Assembly: GCA_964447175.1 (NCBI GenBank)
Contig: CAYURP010000021.1
Span: 1 to 50,618 of the forward strand
DNA: 50,618 nucleotides
Source of the DNA: CAYURP01 sp964447175
GTDB taxonomy: Bacteria > Zixibacteria > MSB-5A5 > SM23-73-2
Direction of reading: 5' to 3'
Shown here: positions 34,421 through 43,504 of the stretch, in pieces
Numbering within the stretch: position 1 is the stretch's first letter
Layout of the letters: each line of letters opens with the position of its first letter
The notes under the pieces: model-generated
Seen by the model: only the letters and a program-made list of their open reading frames with translations
Databases searched by the model: none
Told to the model about the DNA's origin: nothing
Position numbers and translations under genes: made by a program

Positions 34421-34446
34421 CGGCTCTATTTCGAAGAATAGAGCCG
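34421..34446. other. Perfect hairpin before the TlpA-like gene
   Basis: CGGCTCTATT (34421-34430) and AATAGAGCCG (34437-34446) surround a six-base loop TCGAAG. The stem is strong but lacks a T tract. It could be a weak terminator after the DUF1573 gene, an RNA-stability element or an operator. Confidence 0.55.
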
Positions 34447-34477
34447 TATTAGTATAGATAAAGGAGTTAGATAACAG

Positions 34478-35044
34478 GTGAAGTACCAAAGTAAAAAACC
34501 CAGGTTTCTTTTACCACTTCTGCTTTTGGTCTTTACTTTATCCTTTCATTTGTCCTGCAGCAATGGGGGTGATCCTTCAAATGATTTGTCTAAAAATCCC
34601 CAACATAAACCGGAGGTGGGCTATCCCGCACCTGGGTTTACCCTGGAGATGGTGGGTGGAGGGAATGTAGTCAACCTTTCGGATTATAAGGGTAAGGTGG
34701 TTCTTTTAAATTTCTGGGCCAGCTGGTGTTTCCCCTGCAGAAAGGAGATGCCCTCCATGCAGGAGCTATATCAGATATTCAAGGACCGGAACTTCGAGAT
34801 TTTGGCGGTGAATTTGGATAAGTTTGGCAAGGAAAAGGTCCTGAGTTTTGTCTCCAATTACGGTCTTACCTTTCCCATCCTTTTGGACGAGGATATGAAA
34901 ACTGCACTGAGTTATGAGGTGAGAAATATACCTACTTCCTATATTATAGACAAAGAGGGCATTATAAAGGAAAAGATAATTGGTGAAAAGCACTGGACCG
35001 AACCAGAAATTGTAAATAAAATTGAAACCTTGATGGGTTCTTGA
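34478..35044 (+). CDS. TlpA-type thiol-disulfide oxidoreductase, likely lipoprotein
   Basis: The protein has 188 residues with a GTG start behind AAGGAG. A leader ends in FHLSCSNGG with a Cys suitable for lipid attachment. PAPGFTLEMVGGGNVVNLSD and VVLLNFWASWCFPCRKEMP with CFPC mark the redoxin/TlpA fold, and IPTSYIIDKEG contains the cis-proline. It acts outside the cytoplasmic membrane, probably fed by the CcdA upstream. It directly follows the candidate selenoprotein. Confidence 0.9.
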   Translation: MKYQSKKPRFLLPLLLLVFTLSFHLSCSNGGDPSNDLSKNPQHKPEVGYPAPGFTLEMVGGGNVVNLSDYKGKVVLLNFWASWCFPCRKEMPSMQELYQIFKDRNFEILAVNLDKFGKEKVLSFVSNYGLTFPILLDEDMKTALSYEVRNIPTSYIIDKEGIIKEKIIGEKHWTEPEIVNKIETLMGS

Positions 35045-35057
35045 AAAGGAGATGCAA

Positions 35058-35567
35058 TTGATAAGATATTCTCTTTTGTTAATTCTGTTATCTGTTTTTG
35101 TTATTTTCTCTGGATGCGGAGAAAAAGAACCTAAATCTCAATTTAAAACTCATAGGATAGACCAGGAGGAGCTGGGGGTAAAAACTGTCTGCCCGATTTG
35201 TGGGATGGAGATCACGATTTCGGCCCAGACACCAGCCTTGGAATATAAGGGACAAATATACTATTTCTGCACCGAAGACGAAAAAGATCAATTTATGAAA
35301 GATCCTGAGAAGTTTATTTCAATAGAAGAAGATAGTATTATATCTGAAGCAGAAACGAAAGTTAATATCTCTGAAGAGGAGTTGGAAGCTTCTGGCTATA
35401 AAAAATATAAAATAACACCGGAGGAAATAGATCAGGTAGCCCTTTGCCCCGGTTGTCGAATGTATCTGGCAGTTTCCTCTAAAACTCCGGCTTTAGAAAA
35501 AGAGGGGAAGATATTTTATTTCTGTTCTCAGGATTGTATGGCGGAATTCCTGAGAAGAAAAAGATAG
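35058..35567 (+). CDS. Lipoprotein with two YHS-type metal-binding domains
   Basis: A TTG start at 35058 is preferred: AAAGGAG (35045-35051) stands six bases before it but touches the ATG at 35052. The leader ends FVIFSGCGEKE, lipobox-like. Two related modules follow: CPICGMEITISAQTPA... with YYFCTEDEKDQFMKDPEKF, and CPGCRMYLAVSSKTPA... with FYFCSQDCMAEF. These are YHS/TRASH-like domains, known to bind thiophilic or transition metals. A periplasmic metal or metalloid sensor/chaperone role is inferred. Confidence 0.8.
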   Translation: MIRYSLLLILLSVFVIFSGCGEKEPKSQFKTHRIDQEELGVKTVCPICGMEITISAQTPALEYKGQIYYFCTEDEKDQFMKDPEKFISIEEDSIISEAETKVNISEEELEASGYKKYKITPEEIDQVALCPGCRMYLAVSSKTPALEKEGKIFYFCSQDCMAEFLRRKR

Positions 35568-35599
35568 ATTTTTTTTGGATTAATTCAGGTCCTTATAAT

Positions 35600-36613
35600 A
35601 TGGAAAAGATGGGTAATAAGCAGAAAAAAGCCATTGGTTTGGTGTCCGGAGGTCTGGATAGCTGGCTGGCAGTAAAACTGATGCTGGATCAGGGAGTGGA
35701 GATTATCTGCTTGAATATGAAAACGCCTTTTTGCCAGTGCGATACAGGTGGAAATTGCTTTTCGGATTTAGTGGCACAAGAATATAATCTTAGACTCATA
35801 AGAATATTTGGTAAAGAGGATTTCCTGGAGATTGTAAAAGATCCCCCACACGGTTATGGCAAGAATGTGAATCCCTGTATTGATTGTAGGATTTATCTTT
35901 TCAGAAAAGCCAAGGAGGTCATGGAAAAGGAGGGAGCTGGTTTTGTTTTCTCCGGTGAGGTTTTAGGTGAACGCCCCATGTCACAGAGGCTGGATGCCTT
36001 GAAGTTGATCGATAGGGAATCGGGTCTTCAGGGAAGAGTCTTAAGACCACTTTCAGCTCGGCTATTGGAACCGACTACTCCGGAAAAGGAGGGTTGGGTA
36101 GACCGGGAAAAGCTTCTCTTTATCCGGGGAAGATCAAGAAAGCCCCAGATAGCTCTGGCGGATTCCTTTAAAATAAAAGAGTACCCCTCCCCAGCGGGGG
36201 GTTGCCTTCTAACAGACGAGAATTTTGCTAAAAAGCTCAAGGATTTGTTAAAGTATCAGGAGTTTTCTTTGAGGGACGTTTCTCTTTTGAAGGTGGGAAG
36301 GCATTTCAGATTACCCAGCGGAGCCAAGGTGATAGCTGGAAGAAATGAAAATGAAAACAAAACCTTGATGCTTCTGTCTTATCCGGATGAGATAAAGCTC
36401 ACAGTCAAAGACTATAAAAGCACCTATACTCTTTTTCTGGGTCATCCCGTCTCAGATGATTTAAACATGGCAGCTGAAATCTGTGCTTATTATTGTAAGG
36501 AAAAGGCTCAAAAAAAACTTCAAGTGAAATTGTGGAGAAATTCTTCTGAGGAATATAAGGAACTGGATGTAATCCCTCTGAACAAATCAGAGATTTTAAA
36601 ATATTTAATTTAA
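35600..36613 (+). CDS. PP-loop ATPase, MnmA/ThiI-like, with C-terminal NFACT-R-like domain
   Basis: Start at ATG 35600 (MEKMGNKQKKAIGLVSGG); the longer frame to 35534 overlaps the previous gene. The protein has 337 residues. SGGLDSWLAVKLML is the PP-loop that adenylates tRNA for sulfur transfer. CQCDTGGNC and NPCIDCRIYL hold the Cys residues of the thiouridylase-like group. The C-terminal VGRHFRLPSGAKVIAGRNENEN resembles the NFACT-R/DUF814 region. It probably modifies a tRNA or similar RNA with sulfur. It lies 32 bases after the YHS gene and closes the plus-strand island. Confidence 0.8.
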   Translation: MEKMGNKQKKAIGLVSGGLDSWLAVKLMLDQGVEIICLNMKTPFCQCDTGGNCFSDLVAQEYNLRLIRIFGKEDFLEIVKDPPHGYGKNVNPCIDCRIYLFRKAKEVMEKEGAGFVFSGEVLGERPMSQRLDALKLIDRESGLQGRVLRPLSARLLEPTTPEKEGWVDREKLLFIRGRSRKPQIALADSFKIKEYPSPAGGCLLTDENFAKKLKDLLKYQEFSLRDVSLLKVGRHFRLPSGAKVIAGRNENENKTLMLLSYPDEIKLTVKDYKSTYTLFLGHPVSDDLNMAAEICAYYCKEKAQKKLQVKLWRNSSEEYKELDVIPLNKSEILKYLI

Positions 36614-37221
36614 CTGTCTCTTAAAACTGCAGAATCTGTGAAAACTTATGCATAAGCATCAACTTCTGGATTTAAAAACCGATCACTTTTTCGCTTTGGT
36701 TAGTTCTTGAGCTGCAATTCCTTAGCTTAATTTTCTTTAAAAATCTTACTATGTGGGAACGGGATTTGCCTTATTTCACCTGTAACGTTAATTCAATTTA
36801 TTGATTATGAATGAGTTATGTAAATATATCGAAATAGAAAAATGTTGAAGGAAATACACAGAAATTTGAGATTTTTCTGATATTATTGAAAAATATCTCT
36901 TGACAAAATATGTGAATTATGTATATTATAGATGAAATTGAGCAGCAAAGATGTCCTCAACAGCATCACAAAAAGTCTTCAGGAAGATATTCTCGGAGGG
37001 GGAATATTAGTTCTTTGAAGTAAGCGAACTGGATTGTAAAAATATCTTAATTCCATCTTTTCTGACAACGCAAGAGCAGAAAGAGGAAGTTTCTTAAAAT
37101 ATTAAGAGGAGATTAAAACCTTAGCCGCAGTGTGAATTTAGAGAAAGGAGGAAGTTCTATTCGCTCGCTGGTTAGGAGGAAAAAAAAGAAGAGGTAAACT
37201 TAAAATAAGGAGTAGCCGGCG
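36614..37221. other. 608-base gene-free stretch with promoter and long leader
   Basis: No gene is credible. CTTATGCATAAG (36645-36656) is a perfect palindrome sharing ATAAGCAT with the ArsR dyads. A promoter is at 36900. Bases 36930-37221 form a long purine-rich leader to the next gene; a 28-codon ATG frame at 36932 lacks a ribosome-binding site. Confidence 0.55.
36900..36929 (+). promoter_or_regulatory. Sigma-70-type promoter before the secreted-protein group
   Basis: TTGACA (36900-36905) and TATTAT (36924-36929) are 18 bases apart, nearly the same boxes as at 1029. It implies a leader of about 285 bases. Confidence 0.65.
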
Positions 37222-38046
37222 ATGCAAAAAAGATGGATCTCAGTATTGCTGGTGTTTTTCTGGATAGTATGCGGCGCTAATCTTGCGAGCGGCCAGGTGG
37301 AAGCCTACATTACGGTTATGGATACAGCCCTGGCTAGCGGAGACACCTATCAGCTAGTAACGGTAACAGTGCAAAATGATGTACCGATTAAAGGAATCGA
37401 ATTGATGTTCACTCTGGGACGTCCAGCGATAACAGACTTCACCACGGATCGGATTAAATCTGAAGTGGATACCAACTTAGTTCCCCCGGAGACGTCGGTT
37501 GTTCGTTACTGCAAGATTCAAACGGCAGGAACTTTGGTTCAGAATTTCGAATGGATAAAGGCTCACGGTGAGTTGGGAGATACCGCTTTTCTGGATTGCG
37601 ACTGGGTCAAGGTAGCAGGAATGGCACATGAAGGCAGTCCTATACCCCCGGGATCAGGCGTTCTTTTAAAACTGTATTTAGATGTTTTGTGTATACCCGA
37701 CACCACCCAGGATCGGATGGCTCATATAGTATTGAATGGCTTCGTTTCGGACCCTGAGGGGCATCTGGTGGAAACTCAGTTCAACTTTGGAACCCTGTAT
37801 TTAAATCAAACCTGGTGCGGCGATTTAATGAAGTGTTTGTGCGGCGATGTGGAAACCAGCGGAGAGGCGACTATAGTGGATGTGGTTTATATGGTAAACT
37901 GGATGTTCAATAACGGACCTGATTTATGTCCCGAGCTTATGGGTGACGTCAATGCGGTTAGAGGAACAAGCATCGCGGATGTGGTTTATTTGGTAAATTA
38001 TCTATTCAATAACGGAGCTGATCCGGTTTGTGTAAGAAAATATTGA
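37222..38046 (+). CDS. Secreted protein with C-terminal dockerin-like repeat pair
   Basis: The protein has 274 residues. Signal MQKRWISVLLVFFWIVCGAN. A beta-rich cohesin-like domain of about 170 residues (VEAYITVMDTALASGD...) follows. The C-terminal 70 residues hold two dockerin-like Ca-binding repeats, GDVETSGEATIVDVVYMVNW and GDVNAVRGTSIADVVYLVNY, each followed by FNNG. This is the Zixibacteria-like style. It has no QNYPNPFNP sorting domain, unlike its neighbours, so it may be held to the surface by binding one of them. AAGGAG lies nine bases before the ATG. Confidence 0.8.
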   Translation: MQKRWISVLLVFFWIVCGANLASGQVEAYITVMDTALASGDTYQLVTVTVQNDVPIKGIELMFTLGRPAITDFTTDRIKSEVDTNLVPPETSVVRYCKIQTAGTLVQNFEWIKAHGELGDTAFLDCDWVKVAGMAHEGSPIPPGSGVLLKLYLDVLCIPDTTQDRMAHIVLNGFVSDPEGHLVETQFNFGTLYLNQTWCGDLMKCLCGDVETSGEATIVDVVYMVNWMFNNGPDLCPELMGDVNAVRGTSIADVVYLVNYLFNNGADPVCVRKY

Positions 38047-38258
38047 GGGAACTGAAACGTTAAACCTAAAGCGAGAGGAGGTGATAAGCTGAAGGGGTAA
38101 AGCCAACGACAGGAAATAAAACCCGGAATTAAAGAAGGAGGTGAGGAGGAGAATTAGAGGCTACTAACCTTCAAGTGAGGGGAGAATGACACTGAAGCTC
38201 TTGAAAAAGATATGGAGTTTCAGAGAAGAGTAAACTTTAAGTAATGAAGGAGTAGAAA

Positions 38259-40580
38259 ATGCGAAAAACACTGTTACTTCTTGGTTTGGCTGTGATTTTC
38301 CTTTTCGGAACTGCTAGTGCTGATACTGTCTACCTCACTGCTGACAGTGCCGTTCAAGTTGTGGGAAGTGTGCTCTACATGGAGCCCCTGGGCGGGGGAG
38401 TTGTAGCAATCGGGGTCAATGCCCTAAACGACGAACCCATTTCCGCATTAGTGTATCCCTTTGTTGAGACATGTCAGGCAATTGATACACTTTACACTAC
38501 CAATGCAGCATTGAACAATGGTGCAACAGTTCCGACCTGCTTTGGAACACAGGTTTACGGTGCGGGTCCTGGCAGAGTGTCAGTCGTAGGATGGGGAGTT
38601 CAGTCGTTGAACATCAACCTCATAGATCAGTACAGGTTCATGCTGGGAGGCACTGCCATGATGGCTCCTGCACTTCCTGCGGGTGATGGAAACATCGCCA
38701 CCATGAGGTTCACCATGCCCGCTGGCGCACAGGATACCTGCATCTGCCTGGATAGCATGTTCTATCCGCCATCCGGCGTGCTGACCCACGTGGATACCCT
38801 GGCACAAACCATCTATCCCACCTGGGCTGCTACATGCTTTGAGGTTAAGAGGAGACCCAACACTCCTCCGGCTGTCGACTGCGATGCTAGCGCATCTGGC
38901 TTCACCGTGCTTCCGGTTACTTTAACCTTCTCAGCCACAGATGGTGAGAGTGATGCCATTATGCCACCGACCGTCGAGATAAATCCAGATTGTGGCAGCT
39001 TCGGCGCTATAACTGGTGATGCTTCTGGCTGGACTGTGGTCTTTGATCCCACCGCCGGCACGGCTTGTGGCGCTGGCACCTATGATGTCAGCTTTATAGT
39101 CTGTGATGAGTTTGGTGCCTGTGACACTTGCCACACCACTCTGACTCTGATAGCTCTGGTGGGTATTGTGGAGATCGAACAATTAGACTGCGTATTCCCG
39201 GGTAATGTAGCTGAACTTTCCGTCTTCCTGACGGGCTATGTTCCTTTTGGTGGGTTCAAGATGTACTTTGAGTATGATCCTGCTGTAATGACCTACCTGG
39301 GTGTCGAGAGAGGCGACCTGATCTCTGATTTCGACGGTTACTGGGATCCGTATGATCACACCAAAAAGTACGACTTCCAGTACTTCGAGAGTCGTGTTCT
39401 GCCATGTGCGCAGCAGTGCGAGACCTATAAGATCAAGGTTGTAGGTATTGCTGATATGCCGGATGGCTACATCACCGGACCGCTCGAGGTAACCGAGGGT
39501 GCAGAGGAACTGTTGGTATTGAGGTTCTTGGTAGCCAGAGATGCCAATCTCCAGGATCTGCTGTTACCAGTGAAGTTTGAGTTTGACTATGACTTCGATC
39601 TGAAAGCACCAAGCTTCTCAGATCCTACTGGTGAGATACTCTACGTTGCTCAGGACTGGCCCGGCGAGACCAGCCTGCCCAACGAGCAGATTCTGAAGAT
39701 GATACAGTTCGTCGACGGTGGAGTTAAGGTTTGCAGCGATGCTTTCTGCTGGACTGGTGATCTGAACTTAAACGAGCTTCCTTATGAAATCGCTGATGCA
39801 GTTCTGTATGCCAACTACTTCATCAAAGGCGATGAGGTATTTGACATCAACTACGACATGCAGCTTCTGGCCAGCGATGTGAATAAGGATGGATTCTATC
39901 CCAGCATTGCTGACTTCGTGTTTTTGATTCGGATCATCCTTGAGGATATATCACCGAAACATAAGCTGGCACCGACAACCGAGCTGGCTAATGTGACAGT
40001 GGTAACTCAGGGTGATGCGGTGAAGGTAGTTAGCAACTCCAACACCAGTATTGGAGGAGCCCTGTATGTATTCAAGCATTCTGGTGAGGTGGCTAACCTG
40101 ACTTCGACTTCGGATATGGATCTGAAGTACAACGATGCCAATGGCGAGCTGAGAGTATTGGTGTACAGCTTCGAGGGCAAGAGCATCTCGGGCGTCACCG
40201 ATCTGTTTAGCTTCCAGGCTAAGGAAGTTGAGCTGGTGGAGGTTAAGGCTGCTGACTTCTATGGTTCTGCCATGAAGAGCACCATAACCACCAAGGTTCT
40301 GCCCACCAAGTTTGCTTTGATGAACAACTATCCCAACCCGTTTAACCTCAACACTAACATAAGCTTTGCATTGCCAGTTGACTCCAAGGTCAGCTTGAAG
40401 CTTTACAACGTAGCTGGCCAGCTGGTTAAGACTTATGGTGGCGTGTACGAGGCTGGTAACCATGTCATTACATGGGATGGTACCAACACTAAGGGTGCGA
40501 CAGTTGCATCAGGTATCTACTTCTACAAACTGGTAGCTGGTGACTACAGCTGCACCAAGAAGATGGTTTTGACCAAGTAA
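38259..40580 (+). CDS. Large secreted protein: cohesin-like and dockerin-like modules with sorting domain
   Basis: The protein has 773 residues. Signal MRKTLLLLGLAVIFLFGTAS. A first beta domain of about 180 residues is followed by an Ig-like domain (RRPNTPPAVDCDASASGFTV). A cohesin-like module follows (VEIEQLDCVFPGNVAELSVF, FGGFKMYFEYDPAVMTYLG). A dockerin-like pair comes next (GDLNLNELPYEIADAVLYAN, SDVNKDGFYPSIADFVFLIR). It ends in the sorting domain MNNYPNPFNLNTNIS and KKMVLTK. Codon use is richer in GC than the neighbours. AAGGAG before ATG 38259 is part of a leader resembling that of 37222. Confidence 0.8.
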   Translation: MRKTLLLLGLAVIFLFGTASADTVYLTADSAVQVVGSVLYMEPLGGGVVAIGVNALNDEPISALVYPFVETCQAIDTLYTTNAALNNGATVPTCFGTQVYGAGPGRVSVVGWGVQSLNINLIDQYRFMLGGTAMMAPALPAGDGNIATMRFTMPAGAQDTCICLDSMFYPPSGVLTHVDTLAQTIYPTWAATCFEVKRRPNTPPAVDCDASASGFTVLPVTLTFSATDGESDAIMPPTVEINPDCGSFGAITGDASGWTVVFDPTAGTACGAGTYDVSFIVCDEFGACDTCHTTLTLIALVGIVEIEQLDCVFPGNVAELSVFLTGYVPFGGFKMYFEYDPAVMTYLGVERGDLISDFDGYWDPYDHTKKYDFQYFESRVLPCAQQCETYKIKVVGIADMPDGYITGPLEVTEGAEELLVLRFLVARDANLQDLLLPVKFEFDYDFDLKAPSFSDPTGEILYVAQDWPGETSLPNEQILKMIQFVDGGVKVCSDAFCWTGDLNLNELPYEIADAVLYANYFIKGDEVFDINYDMQLLASDVNKDGFYPSIADFVFLIRIILEDISPKHKLAPTTELANVTVVTQGDAVKVVSNSNTSIGGALYVFKHSGEVANLTSTSDMDLKYNDANGELRVLVYSFEGKSISGVTDLFSFQAKEVELVEVKAADFYGSAMKSTITTKVLPTKFALMNNYPNPFNLNTNISFALPVDSKVSLKLYNVAGQLVKTYGGVYEAGNHVITWDGTNTKGATVASGIYFYKLVAGDYSCTKKMVLTK

Positions 40581-40597
40581 TTGGTCATCACTTTTCC

Positions 40598-40627
40598 AGG
40601 AGAGGGGTCTTCAAAGACCCTTCTCCT
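40598..40627 (+). terminator. Terminator-like hairpin after the 38259 gene
   Basis: AGGAGAGGGGTCTT (40598-40611) pairs with AAGACCCTTCTCCT (40614-40627) over 14 positions with one G-U pair. The T tract after it is poor. Confidence 0.6.
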
Positions 40628-40809
40628 GTTTATGGAAAGAACTGACTGTTTAAAACCACTTTGGGAGGAGGAAAATTCAGCCGAATATAATAAAGTAAGT
40701 TAAGTTCAGGCATCTTTTTTGCTGTTTTGAAGGATAGCAGACGAGCTTTGAGCTTCGACATATTGGATGCCGAAGCAGAGAATAGAGAAGATTGAGCGGG
40801 GGAGCTGTG

Positions 40810-43278
40810 ATGAAACGAAACTTTTTTACAAATCTTCTCGGTGCTATCCTAATTTTTTTGGGTAGCTTCGGGATAAGCTGGTCACAAGTTCAGGATACTA
40901 TTGGGGTTGTAGATACGGTGGAGGTGGAAAATGTAGTTGCTTCCTCTGGTTCCCAAGTCGTGGTATCCGTATATGAATTCAACGATGAGGAGATCGGAGC
41001 TTTGACTTTGCCTCTGAAATACTCAAGTCAGTATTTGGTCTGCGATTCAGTCTCCTTTACCGGAAGCAGGGTTGAGTATATCAGTGCCAAACCGGTTAAC
41101 ATAGATACTGTCCAGGGGACGATTAAAATTGGGGCTATCTGTGTATTAGAGCCTCCCTTAAGCCCTGGAAGGGGAAAGCTGGTTGCTCTGTTTTTCAGAG
41201 TTAAAGCCGATGCTCCCTCTCAGATTATGGAAATCGATACTTTCTCAGTAGAGGAACCCCCATTCTCCCTTACCCTTATTTATACCTTTCCTTCAGGACC
41301 TGATAGCGGGGTGGTGATTGACCTGATTCCAGCATTTAAAACAGGGTCGATCAATGTCGTGACTCAAAATCTACCCCCGGAAATAGATCCTATAAGCTCC
41401 CAGTATGTAAATGAAGGGGATAGTCTGATAATAAACGTTCATGCCACAGACCCGGAAGGGGGAATTTTAAGTTTAGGAGTATTAAATTCTCCCCCCACTG
41501 CGTCCTTTAAGAATTTAGGCGATGGAAATGGCAGGTTTATTTGGGTTCCTGACTTTTATGGTCCCTGGTCCTCCACCAATAGCCCATACAATGTGACATT
41601 TTTTGCTACAGATGGAACAAACTCTGCATATCAGGGGGTGGAGATAAATGTCATTAATTCAAACGCCCCACCGGTATTGAATATTCCCGGTGATAAAGCC
41701 ATCCCGGTGGGGATGCTTTTGAGCTTCTCTGTTTCAGCCTCGGATCCGGATAAAGAGCTGGTCACAATTACCCTTTTGGACCAACCTCTGGGGTCAAATT
41801 TTGATGGTAGCAATCCGGGAATTTTCAGCTGGGCTCCAGAGGAGAAAGACACTGGCGAATATTTCTTGAGGTTTTATGCCCAAGACCCCAACGGGGGAAA
41901 GGATAGCGGTGAAGTGAGGATTATGGTGAGTTCCATTCAGGGCTATACCTTGAACCTGGGCAACGTGGTGGGTAACCTGGGAGGTCTTATTGGTTTACCT
42001 GTTTATTTGAGTAATCCTGACTTTATATCCGGGATGGATCTTTTAATCGAGTTTGATACCACAGCTTTAAACTTCATAGAGGTAAGTAAAAGCGATACAA
42101 GAATTGAGTCATGGGAATCTTTTGGCTATCTGGCGAGTTCCACTGACTCGGGTCAGCAAGTTAGAATAATCGGTATAGCTGATGTCCAGATGGGATTGGT
42201 AACTCCGCCTCTGGGTCCGGGTACCGGGGTGGCCTGTTACCTGAAATTTATGGCCACAACTGACCTGAAGTATGATGGAGTTTCAATACCAGTCAAGTTC
42301 AGATTTATAAATAGTACTAACAATACTTTCTCAGATCCGGAGGGTGGTTTTATCACCCAGGAGGAGATAACTTATAATGATGGGGGGATTTTGCTTCAAA
42401 AGCCTCAAAATATTTTATTGGGGGATTTGAACTTAAACCAAACCCCTTTTGAGATAGGAGACATCGTTCGCTTTGCAAATTTCTTTGTAGATCCGGTGGC
42501 AGATGGATTCAATATTGAACAGATGTTTAACTCTGATGTGAATGAGGATGGTATCCAGGCAACTATAGCTGATTTCATATTTATGATAAGGTATATGATT
42601 TCAGGTGGAGGTGCCATTGGGAAATCCCTGTCTGGCGGGGAAGAGGTGGAAATAGATGTTGTGGATGGATCTTCAAGCCTGGTGTTTTATATGAACTCCG
42701 AAGTTGAAGCAGGAGGCGTATTGATTGAGCTCCGATCAGATCAGATTGATCCGAGTGATATAAAGTTATCCTCTGAGATAGATTCAATGAATTCCAGGAT
42801 CCATAAAGATGGGGATGTAATAAGAGTATTTGTATATAGTGAAAACGGGTATTGTTTAAAACCAGGTTTAAAAAAACTCCTGACAATTTCAAAAGAAAAA
42901 GAGGATGGAAGCATAGAATTAGAAAATATTCAGGTATGTGATACCAAAGGGGAACTATTAAAGGTAGATACAGCTTACGAGAGTAAAAAGGAAATTCCGT
43001 CTGATTTCTCCCTGTCTCAGAATTATCCCAATCCCTTTAATCCTGAAACCTATATAGATTTCACCATTCCTAATGAAGCAGAGGTGAGCTTAAGGATTTA
43101 CAATGTGAAGGGTCAACTGGTTAAAACTTTAGTCCAAGAGAGAATGAGTCCTGGAAATCACACTATTAGATGGGATGGAAGGAATGAATCCGGAGAAAAG
43201 GTGAGCTCAGGTGTCTACTTTTACAGGCTTACGTTAGGTGAGAAGTCAATTATTAAGAAAATGGTTCTTTTAAAATAG
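40810..43278 (+). CDS. Large secreted protein with Ig-like, cohesin-like, dockerin-like and sorting domains
   Basis: ATG 40810 is chosen (GGGGGAG just upstream); an earlier in-frame start at 40792 is less likely. The protein has 822 residues. After the signal (FFTNLLGAILIFLGSFG) come a beta domain, two cadherin/Ig-like modules (LPPEIDPISSQYVNEGDSLI; APPVLNIPGDKAIPVGMLLS), a cohesin-like module (LNLGNVVGNLGGLIGLPVYL) and dockerin-like GDLNLNQTPFEIGDIVRFAN with SDVNEDGIQATIADFIF. It ends in QNYPNPFNPETYIDF and IKKMVLLK. It is a paralogue of its neighbours in architecture. Confidence 0.8.
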   Translation: MKRNFFTNLLGAILIFLGSFGISWSQVQDTIGVVDTVEVENVVASSGSQVVVSVYEFNDEEIGALTLPLKYSSQYLVCDSVSFTGSRVEYISAKPVNIDTVQGTIKIGAICVLEPPLSPGRGKLVALFFRVKADAPSQIMEIDTFSVEEPPFSLTLIYTFPSGPDSGVVIDLIPAFKTGSINVVTQNLPPEIDPISSQYVNEGDSLIINVHATDPEGGILSLGVLNSPPTASFKNLGDGNGRFIWVPDFYGPWSSTNSPYNVTFFATDGTNSAYQGVEINVINSNAPPVLNIPGDKAIPVGMLLSFSVSASDPDKELVTITLLDQPLGSNFDGSNPGIFSWAPEEKDTGEYFLRFYAQDPNGGKDSGEVRIMVSSIQGYTLNLGNVVGNLGGLIGLPVYLSNPDFISGMDLLIEFDTTALNFIEVSKSDTRIESWESFGYLASSTDSGQQVRIIGIADVQMGLVTPPLGPGTGVACYLKFMATTDLKYDGVSIPVKFRFINSTNNTFSDPEGGFITQEEITYNDGGILLQKPQNILLGDLNLNQTPFEIGDIVRFANFFVDPVADGFNIEQMFNSDVNEDGIQATIADFIFMIRYMISGGGAIGKSLSGGEEVEIDVVDGSSSLVFYMNSEVEAGGVLIELRSDQIDPSDIKLSSEIDSMNSRIHKDGDVIRVFVYSENGYCLKPGLKKLLTISKEKEDGSIELENIQVCDTKGELLKVDTAYESKKEIPSDFSLSQNYPNPFNPETYIDFTIPNEAEVSLRIYNVKGQLVKTLVQERMSPGNHTIRWDGRNESGEKVSSGVYFYRLTLGEKSIIKKMVLLK

Positions 43279-43286
43279 ATTAATGC

Positions 43287-43324
43287 AAAAACTGACAGCA
43301 TATATGAAAAAGGATTCAGTTTTT
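43287..43324 (+). terminator. Weak AT-rich hairpin after the 40810 gene
   Basis: AAAAACTGA (43287-43295) and TCAGTTTTT (43316-43324) form a 9-bp stem with a 20-base loop ending in T residues. Confidence 0.4.
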
Positions 43325-43443
43325 ATGAATGGTTCTGCTTTAAGTAAAAAACATTTTGGACTTATAAATTCAACCTTCAGCAAAAGGAGTCAAACTCTTT
43401 GGAAATAAACAGGCATCTTTTATGTGTATGATTTTTAATGACT

Positions 43444-43459
43444 TGGCATAAAGATTGCA
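43444..43459 (+). promoter_or_regulatory. Sigma-54-type (-24/-12) promoter
   Basis: TGGCAT (43444-43449), five bases, then TTGCA (43455-43459) matches the TGGCAC-N5-TTGCA consensus in 10 of 11 positions. The downstream ATG is 45 bases away with GGAAGGAG as ribosome-binding site. Confidence 0.55.
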
Positions 43460-43504
43460 TTTTTGAAAAATGAATAAAGAGATCATAAAAAAAGGAAGGA
43501 GAAA

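Noticed and set aside
36932..37018. 28-codon ATG frame in the long leader
   Set aside because: No ribosome-binding site and the ATG is only a few bases after the -10 box; a leader peptide cannot be excluded but is not supported.
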